Shown: piece after piece, positions 12,901-21,610 of the stretch | Numbering within the stretch: the first letter of the stretch is position 1 | Layout of the letters: the number at the start of each line of letters is the position of its first letter | Source: Symbiodinium natans | Lineage: Eukaryota > Sar > Dinophyceae > Suessiales > Symbiodiniaceae | Assembly (NCBI GenBank): GCA_905221605.1 | Contig: CAJNDS010002185.1 | Span: 186,001-250,000 of the forward strand | Reading direction: 5' to 3' | DNA length: 64,000 nucleotides | Notes under the pieces: model-generated | Seen by the model: the letters and a program-made list of their open reading frames with translations, nothing else | What the model was told of the DNA's origin: nothing | The model's database searches: none | Made by a program: the position numbers and the translations under genes

Positions 12901-13183
12901 CACCCTAAACCCTAAACCCTAAGCCCTATACCCAGGCCGGGCTGAAGTGCATAAAGTGTCGCTGCCAGCCGTGGCCCCTGATCGCCGTCGTACCGTCCAG
13001 GAACAACGTTTAGGGTTTAGGGTTTAGGGTTTAGGGTGTTGGGTGTTGGGTGTTAGGGGTTGGGGTTTAGTTAGGGTTTGGGATCCAGGGTTTAGGGTGC
13101 AGGGTCTAATGTTTTGAGCCCTGAAACCTTAAACCGGCGGGAGCCTGTCTAGGGCCGTGCCGTTGCCATCCGCCTCCATGCAC
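963..13183 (-). CDS. Alpha/beta hydrolase, hormone-sensitive-lipase type (multi-exon, ends incomplete)
   Basis: A gene rebuilt from at least 13 exons of 16-71 bp spread over about 12 kb of minus strand. In order they give VHGGGWQRHG (oxyanion hole), GATAGSDTLCTS, ASYDVFGAYLSQ, PDYPLVPVGNYEAIL, SLEAAWSWLSQHG, RVHISGDSSGSASAL (nucleophile elbow), LLMLLER, FLGFSPWINLACDSPT, YYSNAFSLVED, IREAIVGDILFRG, LRELALKYFAG and LRDATFSPFHASE. This order and these motifs are those of the GDSAG/HSL branch of alpha/beta hydrolases (carboxylester hydrolases). The exact substrate cannot be told. The catalytic Asp and His are expected after the last exon and were not found. N-terminal exons before HGGGW are unknown, and the three exons at 16.0-16.6 kb are candidates. 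Nearly all introns run from GC, GT, GA or GG to AG. Confidence 0.85.
964..1003 (-). CDS. Alpha/beta hydrolase exon (FSPFHASE)
   Basis: Reads LRDATFSPFHASE after an AGAAG|G acceptor and before a GAG|GC donor. It matches the segment of hormone-sensitive-lipase-type hydrolases usually seen as LxDPxxSPxxAx, which follows the KYFAG segment coded by the exon at about 2.2 kb. The join to that exon is not clean, so a small exon may lie between them. Confidence 0.7.
1094..1216. repeat. CCCTAAA telomere-like array
   Basis: About 17 nearly perfect heptamers, in the intron between the KYFAG and FSPFHASE exons of the hydrolase. Confidence 0.9.
1319..1412. repeat. TTTAGGG telomere-like array with variants
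   Basis: Degenerate TTTAGGG repeats facing the array at 1,094-1,216 in the opposite orientation. Between them lies a short GC-rich island (about 1,220-1,310) whose minus strand reads LEDLAWPGRAA, a weak candidate exon. Confidence 0.8.
2189..2221 (-). CDS. Alpha/beta hydrolase exon (LRELALKYFAG)
   Basis: After GTAAG|G the minus strand reads LRELALKYFAG, the helix that precedes the LRDATFSPFH segment in this hydrolase family. The start is clear. The 3' end is uncertain by a few bases within GCGGGTGCGG. Confidence 0.6.
2527..2637. repeat. TTTAGGG telomere-like array
   Basis: TTTAGGG units passing into TTTCGGG units. Intronic. Confidence 0.9.
2669..2686 (-). CDS. Candidate 18-bp micro-exon of the hydrolase
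   Basis: An 18-base segment between ACGAG|G and G|GTTTGG on the minus strand. It reads RRLMQR in the phase left by the previous exon and supplies the phase needed by the next. Support is only phase and splice-site form. Confidence 0.35.
3423..3462 (-). CDS. Alpha/beta hydrolase exon (IREAIVGDILFRG)
   Basis: Starts after CCCCAG and reads DIREAIVGDILFRG when joined to the previous exon. The donor lies within a run of G (GG type). The phase fits the upstream exon exactly. Confidence 0.65.
3892..3941 (-). CDS. Alpha/beta hydrolase exon (YYSNAFSLVEDTAGK)
   Basis: Reads YYSNAFSLVEDTAGKA after CCAG|G, with a GA-type donor. Joined to the exon at 5.3 kb it gives DSPTYYSNAFS, the lid-side segment after the SPWxxL strand in this family. 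Exact phase on both sides. Confidence 0.75.
4947..5045. mobile_element. MITE-like element, family C
   Basis: Starts with ATAGGGGTCGGAATA and contains TTCCCTTAGGGTCCCTAT, then ATTGTCGAGGCCCCTATA. The same blocks in the same order occur at 37,195-37,305 and in part at 14,512-14,560. Non-coding and short, and the boundaries are approximate. Confidence 0.5.
5262..5332 (-). CDS. Alpha/beta hydrolase exon (SPWINL strand)
   Basis: After ACCAG|G it reads LPTPAGFLGFSPWINLAC and ends before a GC donor. The xxPWxxL motif after a hydrophobic strand is typical of hormone-sensitive-lipase-type esterases (usually LxSPWxDL). 71 bp, the longest hydrolase exon. Phase fits both neighbours exactly. Confidence 0.85.
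5945..5966 (-). CDS. Alpha/beta hydrolase exon (LLMLLER)
   Basis: 22 bp after CTGAG|G, with a GT donor. It codes LLMLLER, the helix after the nucleophile elbow. It joins in phase to the GDSSG exon (7,519-7,552) and to the SPWINL exon (5,262-5,332). Confidence 0.75.
6757..7046. repeat. CCCTAAAA octamer array
   Basis: About 35 copies of an eight-base variant (CCCTAAAA) of the heptamer, preceded by six GAGCCTAA units. It shows local homogenisation of one variant. It lies in the intron between the GDSSG and LLMLLER exons. Confidence 0.9.
7519..7552 (-). CDS. Alpha/beta hydrolase exon with nucleophile elbow GDSSG
   Basis: Starts after GGCAG and, joined to the previous exon, reads ISGDSSGSASALSL. 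GDSxG is the nucleophile elbow of GDSAG-type (hormone-sensitive-lipase family) hydrolases, and the first Ser is the expected catalytic residue. GC donor. Exact phase on both sides. Confidence 0.88.
9003..9018 (-). CDS. Alpha/beta hydrolase micro-exon (RVHISG)
   Basis: Only 16 bp, between CCTGAG and a GC donor. It codes RVHIS plus one base that completes the Gly of GDSSG. In this family the strand just before the elbow reads PxRIxVxGDSAG, which is what the join gives. Confidence 0.7.
9602..9715. repeat. CCCGAAA to CCCTAAA array
   Basis: Six CCCGAAA units pass into CCCCAAA and then CCCTAAA, ending directly next to the WSWL exon. Confidence 0.9.
9743..9788 (-). CDS. Alpha/beta hydrolase exon (SLEAAWSWLSQHGPD)
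   Basis: After TCTCAG it reads SLEAAWSWLSQHGPD, equivalent to the ALEDAxAAYxWLxxHG helix of the family. The donor is GC or GG, because the boundary G is ambiguous. Confidence 0.8.
9841..9915. repeat. TA-rich simple repeat
   Basis: Alternating AT with a few C and G interruptions. No coding content. Confidence 0.9.
10764..10852. repeat. CCCTAAA telomere-like array
   Basis: Near-perfect array just left of the PDYPLVP exon, which is the start of the intron in the sense direction. Confidence 0.9.
10877..10927 (-). CDS. Alpha/beta hydrolase exon (VPDYPLVPVGNYEAILG)
   Basis: 51 bp (17 codons) after CCGAG|G with a GC donor, reading VPDYPLVPVGNYEAILG. It corresponds to the VDYRLAPExxFPAALED region of hormone-sensitive-lipase-type hydrolases. 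CCCTAAA repeats lie on its left and TTTAGGG repeats on its right. Confidence 0.82.
10935..11130. repeat. TTTAGGG array with TTGAGGG and GTAGGGT variants
   Basis: About 28 units in blocks of different variants, directly right of the PDYPLVP exon. Confidence 0.9.
11241..11351. mobile_element. MITE-like element, family A
   Basis: Starts CTTGGTAGCCCAGTAACCAT and ends CCACTGAGCTCCCAAG. Core and size as for the copy at 18,337. Confidence 0.75.
12020..12170. repeat. TTTAGGG array with TCTAGGG variants
   Basis: About 20 degenerate units. Confidence 0.9.
12223..12247 (-). CDS. Candidate hydrolase exon (YPQLLVYE)
   Basis: Reads YPQLLVYE between an AG|G acceptor and a GT donor that is itself part of the adjoining TTTAGG repeat. 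It fits in phase between the AYLSQ exon and the VPDYP exon, where the family has a beta strand leading into VDYRLAP. Confidence 0.5.
12529..12564 (-). CDS. Alpha/beta hydrolase exon (ASYDVFGAYLSQ)
   Basis: Twelve codons after ACGCAG|G with a GC donor. ASYDVFGAYLSQ corresponds to the helix after the HGGG loop. Exact phase with the exon at 12,943. Confidence 0.8.
12943..12977 (-). CDS. Alpha/beta hydrolase exon (ATAGSDTLCTS)
   Basis: Reads GATAGSDTLCTS when joined to the HGGGW exon. GATCAG acceptor, GC donor. It continues the oxyanion loop as HGGGWQRHGATAGSDT. Confidence 0.72.
13156..13183 (-). CDS. Alpha/beta hydrolase exon with HGGGW oxyanion motif
   Basis: 28 bp after GTGAG|G with a GC donor, reading VHGGGWQRH. 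HGGGW is the oxyanion-hole motif of this hydrolase family. First exon recognised with confidence. Confidence 0.85.
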
Positions 13184-13297
13184 CTCACTTGGTTCATTTT
13201 TAAGGGGTGGGGTTTAAATTTTGGATCCTAAGCCTTGCAAACCCCCCAAACCCGAACAAACATTTCCGGGCGCCTTTTTTCGGATACTTCCCAGATT

Positions 13298-13314
13298 ATA
13301 TATATATATATATA

Positions 13315-13345
<31 letters not shown>

Positions 13346-13403
13346 TTATTTATTTATATCTATTTATTTATGTATATATATATATATATTTTTATATTTA
13401 AAT
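13298..13403. repeat. TA/TTTA simple repeat
   Basis: Long AT-only stretch of TA and TTTA units. The ORFs rich in Y and I across it are artefacts. Confidence 0.95.
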
Positions 13404-13777
13404 ATTTTTGGGGGTAACCGGGTGCCTTTGGGCTGGGGCCTGGATTTCAAGGCATCAGGGCTTCTGGAACCGAGCAAAAGGGTTTAAGGTTTCGGGTTCC
13501 TCGTCAACGGTCAGCCAAGCCCTTGGCATATAGTACTCGGGGCGTGCTGCAGTCGGCCGCCTGTCCAAGCAAAGCCATCGGTTTTGGGACTTGAGGGCTT
13601 GAGGTCAAGGGTTCAGTTCGGTTCAGTTCAGTTTGAAACCCCTAAGCCCTAAACCCTAATCCTAAACCCTAAACCCTAAATCCTAAACCCTACAAACCCT
13701 ACAAACCCTAAGCCATGAACAGCGCCTGAGGCCACCAGAAGGCGTCTTGCCCTCGCGGACCTTTGCGGTCCTGGGCT

Positions 13778-13782
13778 CTCTC

Positions 13783-13828
<46 letters not shown>

Positions 13829-13830
13829 CC
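13778..13830. repeat. CT dinucleotide repeat
   Basis: CT repeated with a few CCCT interruptions. Confidence 0.95.
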
Positions 13831-14406
13831 TCGAAGTAGGGTTTAGGATTTAGGGTTTAGGGTTAAGGGTTTAGGGTTAAGGGTTTAGGGATAGGCTTTA
13901 GGGTGTTTAGGCGCCGACGGCCTCTAGGCAGTCGCTGGCTCGAACCCCTGTATATGATTGTTAACTAAGAATGCGCACTGGATTCTTAGAGCCATAGCTT
14001 TTAAGGGCCGAGTATATATCTGGGCCCCAAAGCTACTTACTCTAAGCATATACTATCTAGGTACATCGACCCTTGTGGTGGCACGCGGACCAGACCTTAA
14101 ACACGGTAAGCCTCCCAAAATACCCCCTAAAAACTTACCCTAAACCCTATAAACCCTAAACCCTAAACCCTAAACCCTAAACCCTAAACTTTACAAGAAA
14201 GCACGACTGTAAGCGTCTGCTGCAGCCGGGCAGCGTCGACGCATGCATTGGCGGAGCCGCTGCTGCCCTTGGCAGGTGCGGAGCGGTCCCCTACATAGCA
14301 TAGGGTGGGATGTTCCCCTTATACTCCAATTAGGGTTTAGGGTTTAGGGTTTAGGGTTTAGGGTTTAGGGGTTAGGGTTTGGGGTTGGGGTTGAGGGTTG
14401 AGGGTT

Positions 14407-14505
14407 GGGATGTTCCCCCTTAAACAAGGAGTCCTCAATGGGGATTATAGAGGGGGTGCTATAATCCCTATGAAGGACCGTTGGTATAGAGGGAACATCT
14501 CAAAA
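14407..14505. mobile_element. MITE-like element, family B
   Basis: Bounded by GGGATGTTCCCCC and GAGGGAACATCTCAA, inverted relative to each other. Related copies are at about 1,900-1,999 (right half), 3,724-3,791 and 27,855-27,950. Confidence 0.55.
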
Positions 14506-15063
14506 TAGAGGGGTCGGAACAATTGCTATGATCGGATTCCCTTATGATCCCTATACAAGTATGCTATACATTCCCCCCCCCCCAAAAAAAAAAAAAAAAA
14601 ACAAGCCTACTCGAATTATTAAGGGCATGTTACTTCTCTTCATCTCCTTTTCCCTTCATCCCCCTTCGTCTCAGAGGGCGCACACATCTACTCTTAGACC
14701 CAAGAGTCACCAAAAATTAAGAGCCTACTCTGGGTCGAAGACTCTTGTGTGGCTGGGAGCATCAGGCTCACGCAAGCAGGGAGGCCAGCTGTCTGTCGGC
14801 GTGACGGGTTATAAAAAATAAATAGGCTAGGCTACCTGTCCGAAGCAAACCTTTCCCTGGGCCCCCAAGTTGTCTGAATCTAAGTCCCCACAGGGTAACA
14901 TCTCACAAGACGGACCCTTCCCCAGCAGCACATTGCAGCATGGCTTTGTACGGGCTTCCACTCTGAGCTTGGGCACAACAGCAATTGAGGAACAATTTGC
15001 TGATACTGTGTTGAATAAAGGTTTATTTGACAGTTGCCCATGAAGGTCGGGTAGTATGTACTC

Positions 15064-15066
<3 letters not shown>

Positions 15067-15116
<50 letters not shown>
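15067..15116. repeat. TA dinucleotide repeat
   Basis: About 25 uninterrupted TA units. It causes the I/Y-rich ORFs on both strands. Confidence 0.95.
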
Positions 15117-15118
<2 letters not shown>

Positions 15119-16054
15119 TACTATACCCGAAATAGGGCTTGTATACAGTTTGTTTGCTACCTTGAAAAGGGGTTGCAGATAGGGATGCCATTAGTTGTTG
15201 TTTGGGCTCCTGGTATGCGGTACTTTTCAGAAGTATGCGTCTCTCGCTGCCCCCGTCTCCGTCTTTGCCTCCTACTGTAAGATAACACCTAGTTACTTAC
15301 GAACTTTGCTATCCCAAGTTTAAGGGGCATGGTCTCTGGACTTTAGGCTAATATTTCGGGAACCCCTCCTTGCAGCGCGTAAGTTTAGGGCTTTGGGTTT
15401 TGGGTTTAGGGTTTGGGGTTTAGGGTTCAGGGGAGGTCCGTGAGTACCTAAGGGCGCCGCGCAGGTCCATTCGCCGCCGCGGCGCAGGACATCCTTGTGC
15501 CTGCGAAGCCGTAGGGGTGTTGGGGTGGGGGTTCAGGGTTTAGGGTTCAGGGTTTAGGGTTTAGGGCAAGTTTAGGGTATACCTATAGGAGTGTAAGGGT
15601 TTAGGGGTGTTGGGGTACACTGAAGCCAGCACGCACTGCCCTGACAAATCTCGGGCAATGCTGTCTGCTCGTTTTCGCCTTGGACCAGATCGACCCCATT
15701 TCAGGGATCTGGAGGGTTTGGGGCATACGGGGTCGAGACTGCCTGGGCACTGGAACACCGGCCGTAAACCGATCATAAGCCCGGTAAGCCGGAAGCCCCC
15801 CGACCTGAAACCCTCAACTGCAAAAGCCCTCAACCTTCAACCCAGCCGCAGGCCCTCAACCCTGCCTGACCGCCTGGGCGACATGCTGGTCCTGTGTGAG
15901 CGTTTTGGGTTTCAAGGCATGTCGTGTTTTTGTCGATGTTCCAAACAGGGTTTAGGGTTGAGGGTTTGGGGTTTGGGGTTTAGGGTTTAGGGAACCCTCA
16001 ACTGGGGTCGGAGTTGGCTTTGTTTGGCTTTTCATAGCTGAACTCTGCTCACAC

Positions 16055-16085
16055 GTGGAGTCTGGAAAGTTTCCACCAAGCGCTC
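16055..16085 (-). CDS. Candidate exon X3 (ERLVETFQTP)
   Basis: After CTCAG|G it reads ERLVETFQTP and ends before GTGTGAG. Phase 0 at the start, matching the end of X2. Unidentified. Confidence 0.45.
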
Positions 16086-16315
16086 CTGAGGCCCAACAAC
16101 CCCTGAACCGCCCTAACTCTAAGCCCTAAAGCCTAGACCCTCACCGCCAGATGCCCCAATCCTACTCTGGGGGCTTATAGGGTCGGGACCCTCGAGGAAG
16201 TACGAACCCTGAACCCTAACGAACCCCAAAGAACCCCTCTTCCTCTACATTCTTTAGGGTTTAGGGTTTAGGGTTTAGGAGTCCCCAAAAGCCCTCTACA
16301 AAGCCAAAGCCAAGC

Positions 16316-16369
16316 CTTGCAGCACGTCGGATCGGCCAGGAGCCGTTGGTAGCAGAAGGATGTGGCTTC
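16316..16369 (-). CDS. Candidate exon X2 (EATSFCYQRLLADPTCCK)
   Basis: 18 codons between CTCAG|G and a G|GC donor, reading EATSFCYQRLLADPTCCK. Phase 0 at both ends, so X1, X2 and X3 join without adjustment. No family recognised. It could be the N-terminal part of the hydrolase gene or a separate gene. Confidence 0.5.
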
Positions 16370-16395
16370 CTGAGAGTTGAATAGGCTCAGGGGGG

Positions 16396-16480
16396 TTTAG
16401 GGTTTAGGGTTTAGGGTTTAGGGTTTAGGGTTTAGGGTTTAGGGTTTAGGGTTTAGGGTTTAGGGTTTAGGGTTTAGGGC
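16396..16480. repeat. TTTAGGG telomere-like array
   Basis: About 12 near-perfect units between X2 and X1. Confidence 0.9.
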
Positions 16481-16538
16481 TTACGGGAACCCTGGACCGC
16501 CGTCTGCCGAAACGACCCGGCCGGCTCCCCGGTGAGAC

Positions 16539-16586
16539 TCTGGCCGTCATGTAGGCATGGAGCTCGCCCTCGGGGAGCAGGCTGGC
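16539..16586 (-). CDS. Candidate exon X1 (LLPEGELHAYMTAR)
   Basis: 16 codons after GAAG|G with a GT donor, reading ASLLPEGELHAYMTAR. TTTAGGG repeats follow directly on its right. Unidentified. Confidence 0.45.
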
Positions 16587-17794
16587 CTTCGTAGGCCCAT
16601 GGAGGGTTTAGGGTTTAGGGTTTAGGGTTTAGGGTTTGGGGTTTAGGGCTTAGGGTTTAGGGTTTAGGGTTTAAGGTTTAGGGCTCAGGGTTTCGGGCTC
16701 AGGGTTTCGGATTTAGGGTTTAGGGCTGAGAGGGTTTGGGGACATCGAGTTTCTTTGGGGTTCTTGGGCTTTGGGCTTCCCGACCCGCGCTGCAACCCAG
16801 CTCGAAAAAAAGTCTGCAGCTCTCAGCCCTAAACCCTAAACCCTAACCCCTAACCCTAAACCCTAAACCCTAAACCCTAGAGAGGAAGCCGAGAGAGGCT
16901 CCTGCCTTGCCAGCTGCACTCAGGACCAGGGCAGCCAAAAGGACCTCCCAAGAAAGGGCAGCCCCTCCACCCCCGAAGCCCTAAACCCTAAACCCTAAAC
17001 CCTATAAGCCCTAAACCCTAAACCCTAAAACTAAACCCTAAACCCTAAACCCTTGGGGTGTTTGAGGGGAGTTTACGACCCACCGAAAACGGTCAACTGT
17101 TGCCTCACTGCCAAGCCACTCTGAACCCAACAAGAGGTAAAGCTGTCAACAGGGGCCTATTGAGTTAATGGGTAATTAGTTTGGGCAGCTGATGTTGCGA
17201 TAGAATGGAGGGCGGACATTGGTTCAGGCTTCTTCGGTCCAACGGGTGGAGGATAGAATTCTTGGACTGCAAGGAACACTCTGGATTAGAGTTCAGATCT
17301 CACCTCCCCATGAGGGTTTGGGGTCAGCCCCAATGAGGCATCTGAATCTGTGCTGTGGTTTTCAGAACCCCAAACCCAAAAACCCTAAACCCCAAACCCT
17401 GAACCCTAAAGCCTGGGGGTATGATGTGGGGCTTCATAGAGTGGAGGGCTACGTCTCCATTTCTGGGTTTGGTTTGATGGTACCACGGTTTCAATCGCCC
17501 CGTGCACGAGTTGTTCGACCTTATCTTGCTTCTCCAATAACCAAGCCTCACGAAACCGCCGGCAATAACAAAAGGACAAGCTTTCAGAATCCTACTGGAC
17601 AAGCACCCCAAAAAATAAAAAATGTGCATGCTCATATGGGCCACATAGGGATTATTCTATTGTGTTGGGTTTTTCAAGCAAGTAGTAGGAAAGGAGCTGC
17701 CACGTTGCGCCATGCCTGGCGCGGTCCTACCACTCGAGGACGCATGGCCTCACCTGGCTCGGGGGGCGCTGGGTGGCTGCGGAAGGTTGGGGTC

Positions 17795-17890
17795 CCTAAA
17801 CCCTGAACCCTAAACCCTAAACCCTAAACCCTAAACCCTAAACCCTAAACCCTAAACCCTAAACCCTAAACCCTAAACCCTAAACCCTGA
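17795..17890. repeat. CCCTAAA telomere-like array
   Basis: About 13 near-perfect units. Confidence 0.9.
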
Positions 17891-18163
17891 ACCCGAAACC
17901 CTAAAACCTAAACCAACCCTAAACGCGAAACCCGAAACCCTAAGCCCTAAGCCTAACATCCTTAGACCCCAAAAAAGAGTCCCCCCCCCCCCCTAGAAGG
18001 GGCCCCTAAACCCTAAGCCCTAAACCCTACACCCTACACCCTAAACCCTAAACCTTAACCCTAAAAGGGATCCTCAGCCCGACATTCTGGTCATCCCAGC
18101 AAGAACCCCGAAGCCCCTCATCCCGCAAACCCCACTACGAGGCCCAAAGAGGAACCCAGTCAG

Positions 18164-18300
18164 GGTTTAGGGTTTAGGGTTTAGGGTTTAGGGTTTAGGG
18201 TTTAGGGTTTAGGGTTTAGGGTTTAGGGTTTAGGGTTTAGGGTTTAGGGTTTAGGGTTTAGGCTTTAGGCTTTAGGGTTTAGGGTTTAGGGTTTAGGGCT
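18164..18300. repeat. TTTAGGG telomere-like array
   Basis: About 19 units, mostly perfect. Confidence 0.9.
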
Positions 18301-18336
18301 TAGGTCAGTCATGAACAAGGGTGCCCTCCTTGGTTT

Positions 18337-18453
18337 CTTGGTAGCCCAGCAACCATCTCACAATATGGGTACCCTTTTTGGGGGTTGGTTACGAACTAGA
18401 GAAGGGAACCTTGAACCAAAAAAATGGAAAAAGGGTACCACTGGGCTACCAAG
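18337..18453. mobile_element. MITE-like element, family A (best copy)
   Basis: Perfect terminal inverted repeats: CTTGGTAGCCCAG at the left and CTGGGCTACCAAG at the right. 117 bp. The core has T-rich and A-rich runs and GGTTGGTTAC. No coding capacity, so it would need a transposase from elsewhere. Confidence 0.8.
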
Positions 18454-18810
18454 GTTTATAGGGGCTTCAGAAAGGAAAGCTAGAACCCCCCCCCCCCCCC
18501 CAAAAAAAAAAAAAAAAAAAAAAGTGGGATGAGGGTCTGCTCGGGGTATGAATTAGACGACGGTCCTTGGAGACCCCGGTTCGGTTTTGAGACCACAGGA
18601 CCATGGCTTGCAAAACCCCCGAACTTGCTGCAGGCCCTGAACTCTTCAACCCCAAAACCCCTAAACCCCAGAAGCCCTCAGATTCCTAAACCCCAACAGC
18701 CCTACAACTCCTACACCCTGAAAGCCCTACACTCCTAAACCCCAAAAAGCCCTGAACTCTTAAACCCCAAAAGCCCAAAACTCCTAAACCCGAGGTTGAA
18801 AACCTTTGGA

Positions 18811-18912
18811 CCCTAAACCCTAAACCCTAAACCCTAAACCCTAAACCCTAAACCCTAAACCCTAAACCCTAAACCCTAAACCCTAAACCCTAAACCCTAA
18901 ACCCTAAACCCC
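18811..18912. repeat. CCCTAAA telomere-like array
   Basis: About 14 near-perfect units. Confidence 0.9.
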
Positions 18913-19557
18913 ACCCTAAACCCTAAACCTTAAACCCTCGTCGATTTCCTGCCTGCCGGGCTCATGGCATGCCGGGCGACCGTGGCTCTGCAAGTCTGTA
19001 AGGGGCTACACCCTTTCAATGAGCTTAGACCCGTTAGGAAAGCCTAGGGCTTAGGAAAGCTTTAGGGTTTAGTTGGGTTTGGGGTTTAGGGGTTTGGGGG
19101 TTTAGGGGTTTAGGGTTTAGGGTTTAGGGTTTCGGGTTTCGGGTTTAGGGTTTAGGGTCTAGGAGGGGCCACCAGGCTGCAGGTCACATTGGGGATGTGC
19201 GGTGCCATCCGTGCTCCGTCATGCCTGCTTCTGAAGACTGCCACAGAAAGCTTCCCACAAACAGGGCGGTTTAGGGTTTAGGGTTTAGGGTTGAGGGTTG
19301 AGGGTTGAGGCTTGAGGGTTGAGGGTTGAGGGCAAAGCAACAGGAATGATGCTTGCCAGGGCCTAAACAAGGGACAAGGGCCGCATGGCAATGCGGGGGG
19401 AGGGTTCAGGTTTAAGGTTTAGGGTTCATTGTTTAAGGCTTAGGGTTTAGGGTTTAGGGGTCCAGGTAGCCAGCAAACAGAACAATCCTTATCCGAAACA
19501 CCTTGGGCAAGGCAGGGCGTGTCCATTGAGGGTTCCTCCTGCTGTCCCGAAACCTTG

Positions 19558-19695
19558 GTTTAGGGTTTAGGGTTTAGGGTTTAGGGTTTAGGGTTTGGGG
19601 TTTGGGGTTTGGGGTTTGGGGTTTGGGGTTTGGGGTTTGGGGTTTGGGGTTTGGGGTTTTGGGTTTAGGGTTTCGGGTTTAGGGTTTAGGGTTTG
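19558..19695. repeat. TTTAGGG array with a TTTGGGG block
   Basis: Five TTTAGGG units, then about ten TTTGGGG units, then mixed units. Confidence 0.9.
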
Positions 19696-20304
19696 GGAAG
19701 TCCGAAAGAGCCTCTGAACGTTCCTGGGCATGAGCACACGATCTTTCAAGGTGGGGCTTTCGGTTTGCAATCCTTCTGCCAGATGTTCCTACAGTTGCAG
19801 GTGAAAATTCTAAACCCCAAACCCTCAACCCCATATCAACGCCCTCAACACCCTAAACACCCTGAGGGCCCTAAGCCTAACACCTGCCGTGATTCTTCGG
19901 CACTCGCGAGGACCCGGTGAAAGAAGTTCGGCAAGGCGCCCATTTCCTAGAATTCCGATGCAGTTCAGCTCCTCAACCGGCAAGGGCGTAAGGCTGAAGT
20001 CGCCACAAGAACGCGAACGATGCAGGTCATGCTGTAAACCCTACGCCACGGAAAGACCGAACCCTGAACCTCAAAACCCCAAACCCGAAACCCTGTAATA
20101 CCCCAACCCCCTGTAAACCCAAAACCCCAAACCCTGAACCCCCAAAACCCGAAACCCAAAATCCCTCAAACACCCTAAACCCTAAACCCTAAACACTAAA
20201 CCCGAAACCCCAAATCCCAAATCTTCATCGGCCCGGAAGCCTAGAAGCCCTACTTCCCGGGAAGCAATAATCCCCGCCAACCTTGAGGATTCCGTTGCGG
20301 GTTT

Positions 20305-20375
20305 AGGAGGGTTTAGGGTTTAGGGTTTAGGGTTTAGGGTTTAGGGTTTAGGGTTTAGGGTTTAGGGTTTAGGGG
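20305..20375. repeat. TTTAGGG telomere-like array
   Basis: About ten perfect units. Confidence 0.9.
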
Positions 20376-20821
20376 TGAGTCAAGGCTCAGGGGTTGACCA
20401 AACAAAAGCCGTTCAGTGTTCAGGACTTGTAGGGAGGTTGCCGGAAACCTGGAAGTGCGAAGGGTTTTGGGGCCGCTTAGGGTTTACACCAGGGTTTAGG
20501 GTTTCGGGTTTGGGGTTTAGGGCTGAGGAGAACTACCCGTCCCCCCTCAAGGAGCGAGGCGTTCTTTTTGCGCGCAAAGCACGATGCGTTTCTGAAGCCT
20601 GGCACAATGTGAGTCTAGGTGGTCGGACCACCGCAACATCAAAGTGATTCTCCATGTGGACCCCTGGGCCAAATGTTGTGGATCCCAGACCCAGGACTAA
20701 CCTGGGAATAGACAGGACACCCCTACCCTACAAAAACGAACAAGGGCCTACTCCGCGCCTAGGCTCCCATGAGAAAATGGGTAACTCGGCTTCTCCGAAA
20801 ACTGATCCGAGAACAGGATTA

Positions 20822-20905
20822 CGGGGGTTTCCGATATTAGGGGTACCTTATTGGGGTCCCTACAAGGGGATCCTACTGTTTGGGGGTCTATACCCATATT
20901 CCTAA
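20822..20905. mobile_element. MITE-like element, family D
   Basis: Contains ATTAGGGGTACCTTATTGGG, GGGATCCTACTGTTTGGGGG and TCTATACCCATA. The same blocks in the same order occur at 38,142-38,260 and 41,432-41,530, and in part at 33,340-33,425. Boundaries approximate. Confidence 0.5.
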
Positions 20906-21610
20906 ACCTTTTGATGGGAAGGGGAAGTACACAATGCCGCAAGGTCCTGCCTAGGGCACGCAGGCTCCTGTCCAGGAACTGAGGCTAAGCTAACAGAATA
21001 TTGCGCCCATGTTCTTATCTTATGATACCTTATTCAGCTCCGGAAAAAGAAGCCTTTAGTGAGGATACCATGAGCATGTGCCACAAAGGCGCCTTGTTGT
21101 GGTAGGGTTTCGTGTCCAGGGTTTAGGTTTCGGTTAAGGGTTCCGGGCTTGAAAGGGTTAATGTTTTGGGGGCTTTAGGGCCCTCTTTTCCCGGGGGTCC
21201 ACATGACAGCCTCCAACATGTTCTGCGGGCGCTTCCTGCTTTAACATCGAGCGATGGAAGGGGGTTTGGGCTTCGGTTACAAGGGACATGTGCACTTTGC
21301 ATGTCGACACAGACTTAAGGCACTACCTGAAAGGATTCGGGCATTGGGTCTTGAATTGCTTTGGGGTTCGGCGGGTTTGGCGGTGTCCAGGCTCCTCAGA
21401 AAGAGGGCTGTGGGGCATCTCAGCTGAACGGCTGTGCGCGGCGCCATGATCCGTGAAGCGTCCGCCCGCGATCGAGCATTCCAAGCAGCTAAACTACCTC
21501 ACCTGCGCAAGAGGCCATCCACAGGGGGCATATCGAAGAAGGGCGGGTGCAATCCGGCTAAGGGAGAACCCCGAACTCACGCCTCGCATGCTGGCCTTTT
21601 GGGCTCTGAC

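Larger units (their letters stand above)
13184..16054. other. Repeat-rich stretch with candidate minus-strand exons
   Basis: This is probably intron of the hydrolase gene. GC-rich islands with AG|G starts on the minus strand read AADCSTPR (about 13.56 kb), VREGKTPSGGL (about 13.75 kb), GSSGSANACVDAARLQQTL (about 14.25 kb) and KDVLRRGGEWTCAAP (about 15.48 kb). All look protein-like, but none was recognised and phases were not shown to join. The rest is telomere-like arrays (14,140-14,190; 14,333-14,400), MITE-like fragments (14,304-14,560) and simple repeats. Confidence 0.4.

Noticed and set aside
17219-17806. 195-codon plus-strand ORF
   Set aside because: It runs through telomere-like repeats, has no recognisable domain, and opposes the direction of all supported genes.
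19925-19980. Protein-kinase glycine loop (ELNCIGILGNGRLAEL)
   Set aside because: The GxGx(F)GxV pattern is incomplete and no other kinase motif (HRD, DFG) was found around it. Kept only as an unassigned candidate exon.
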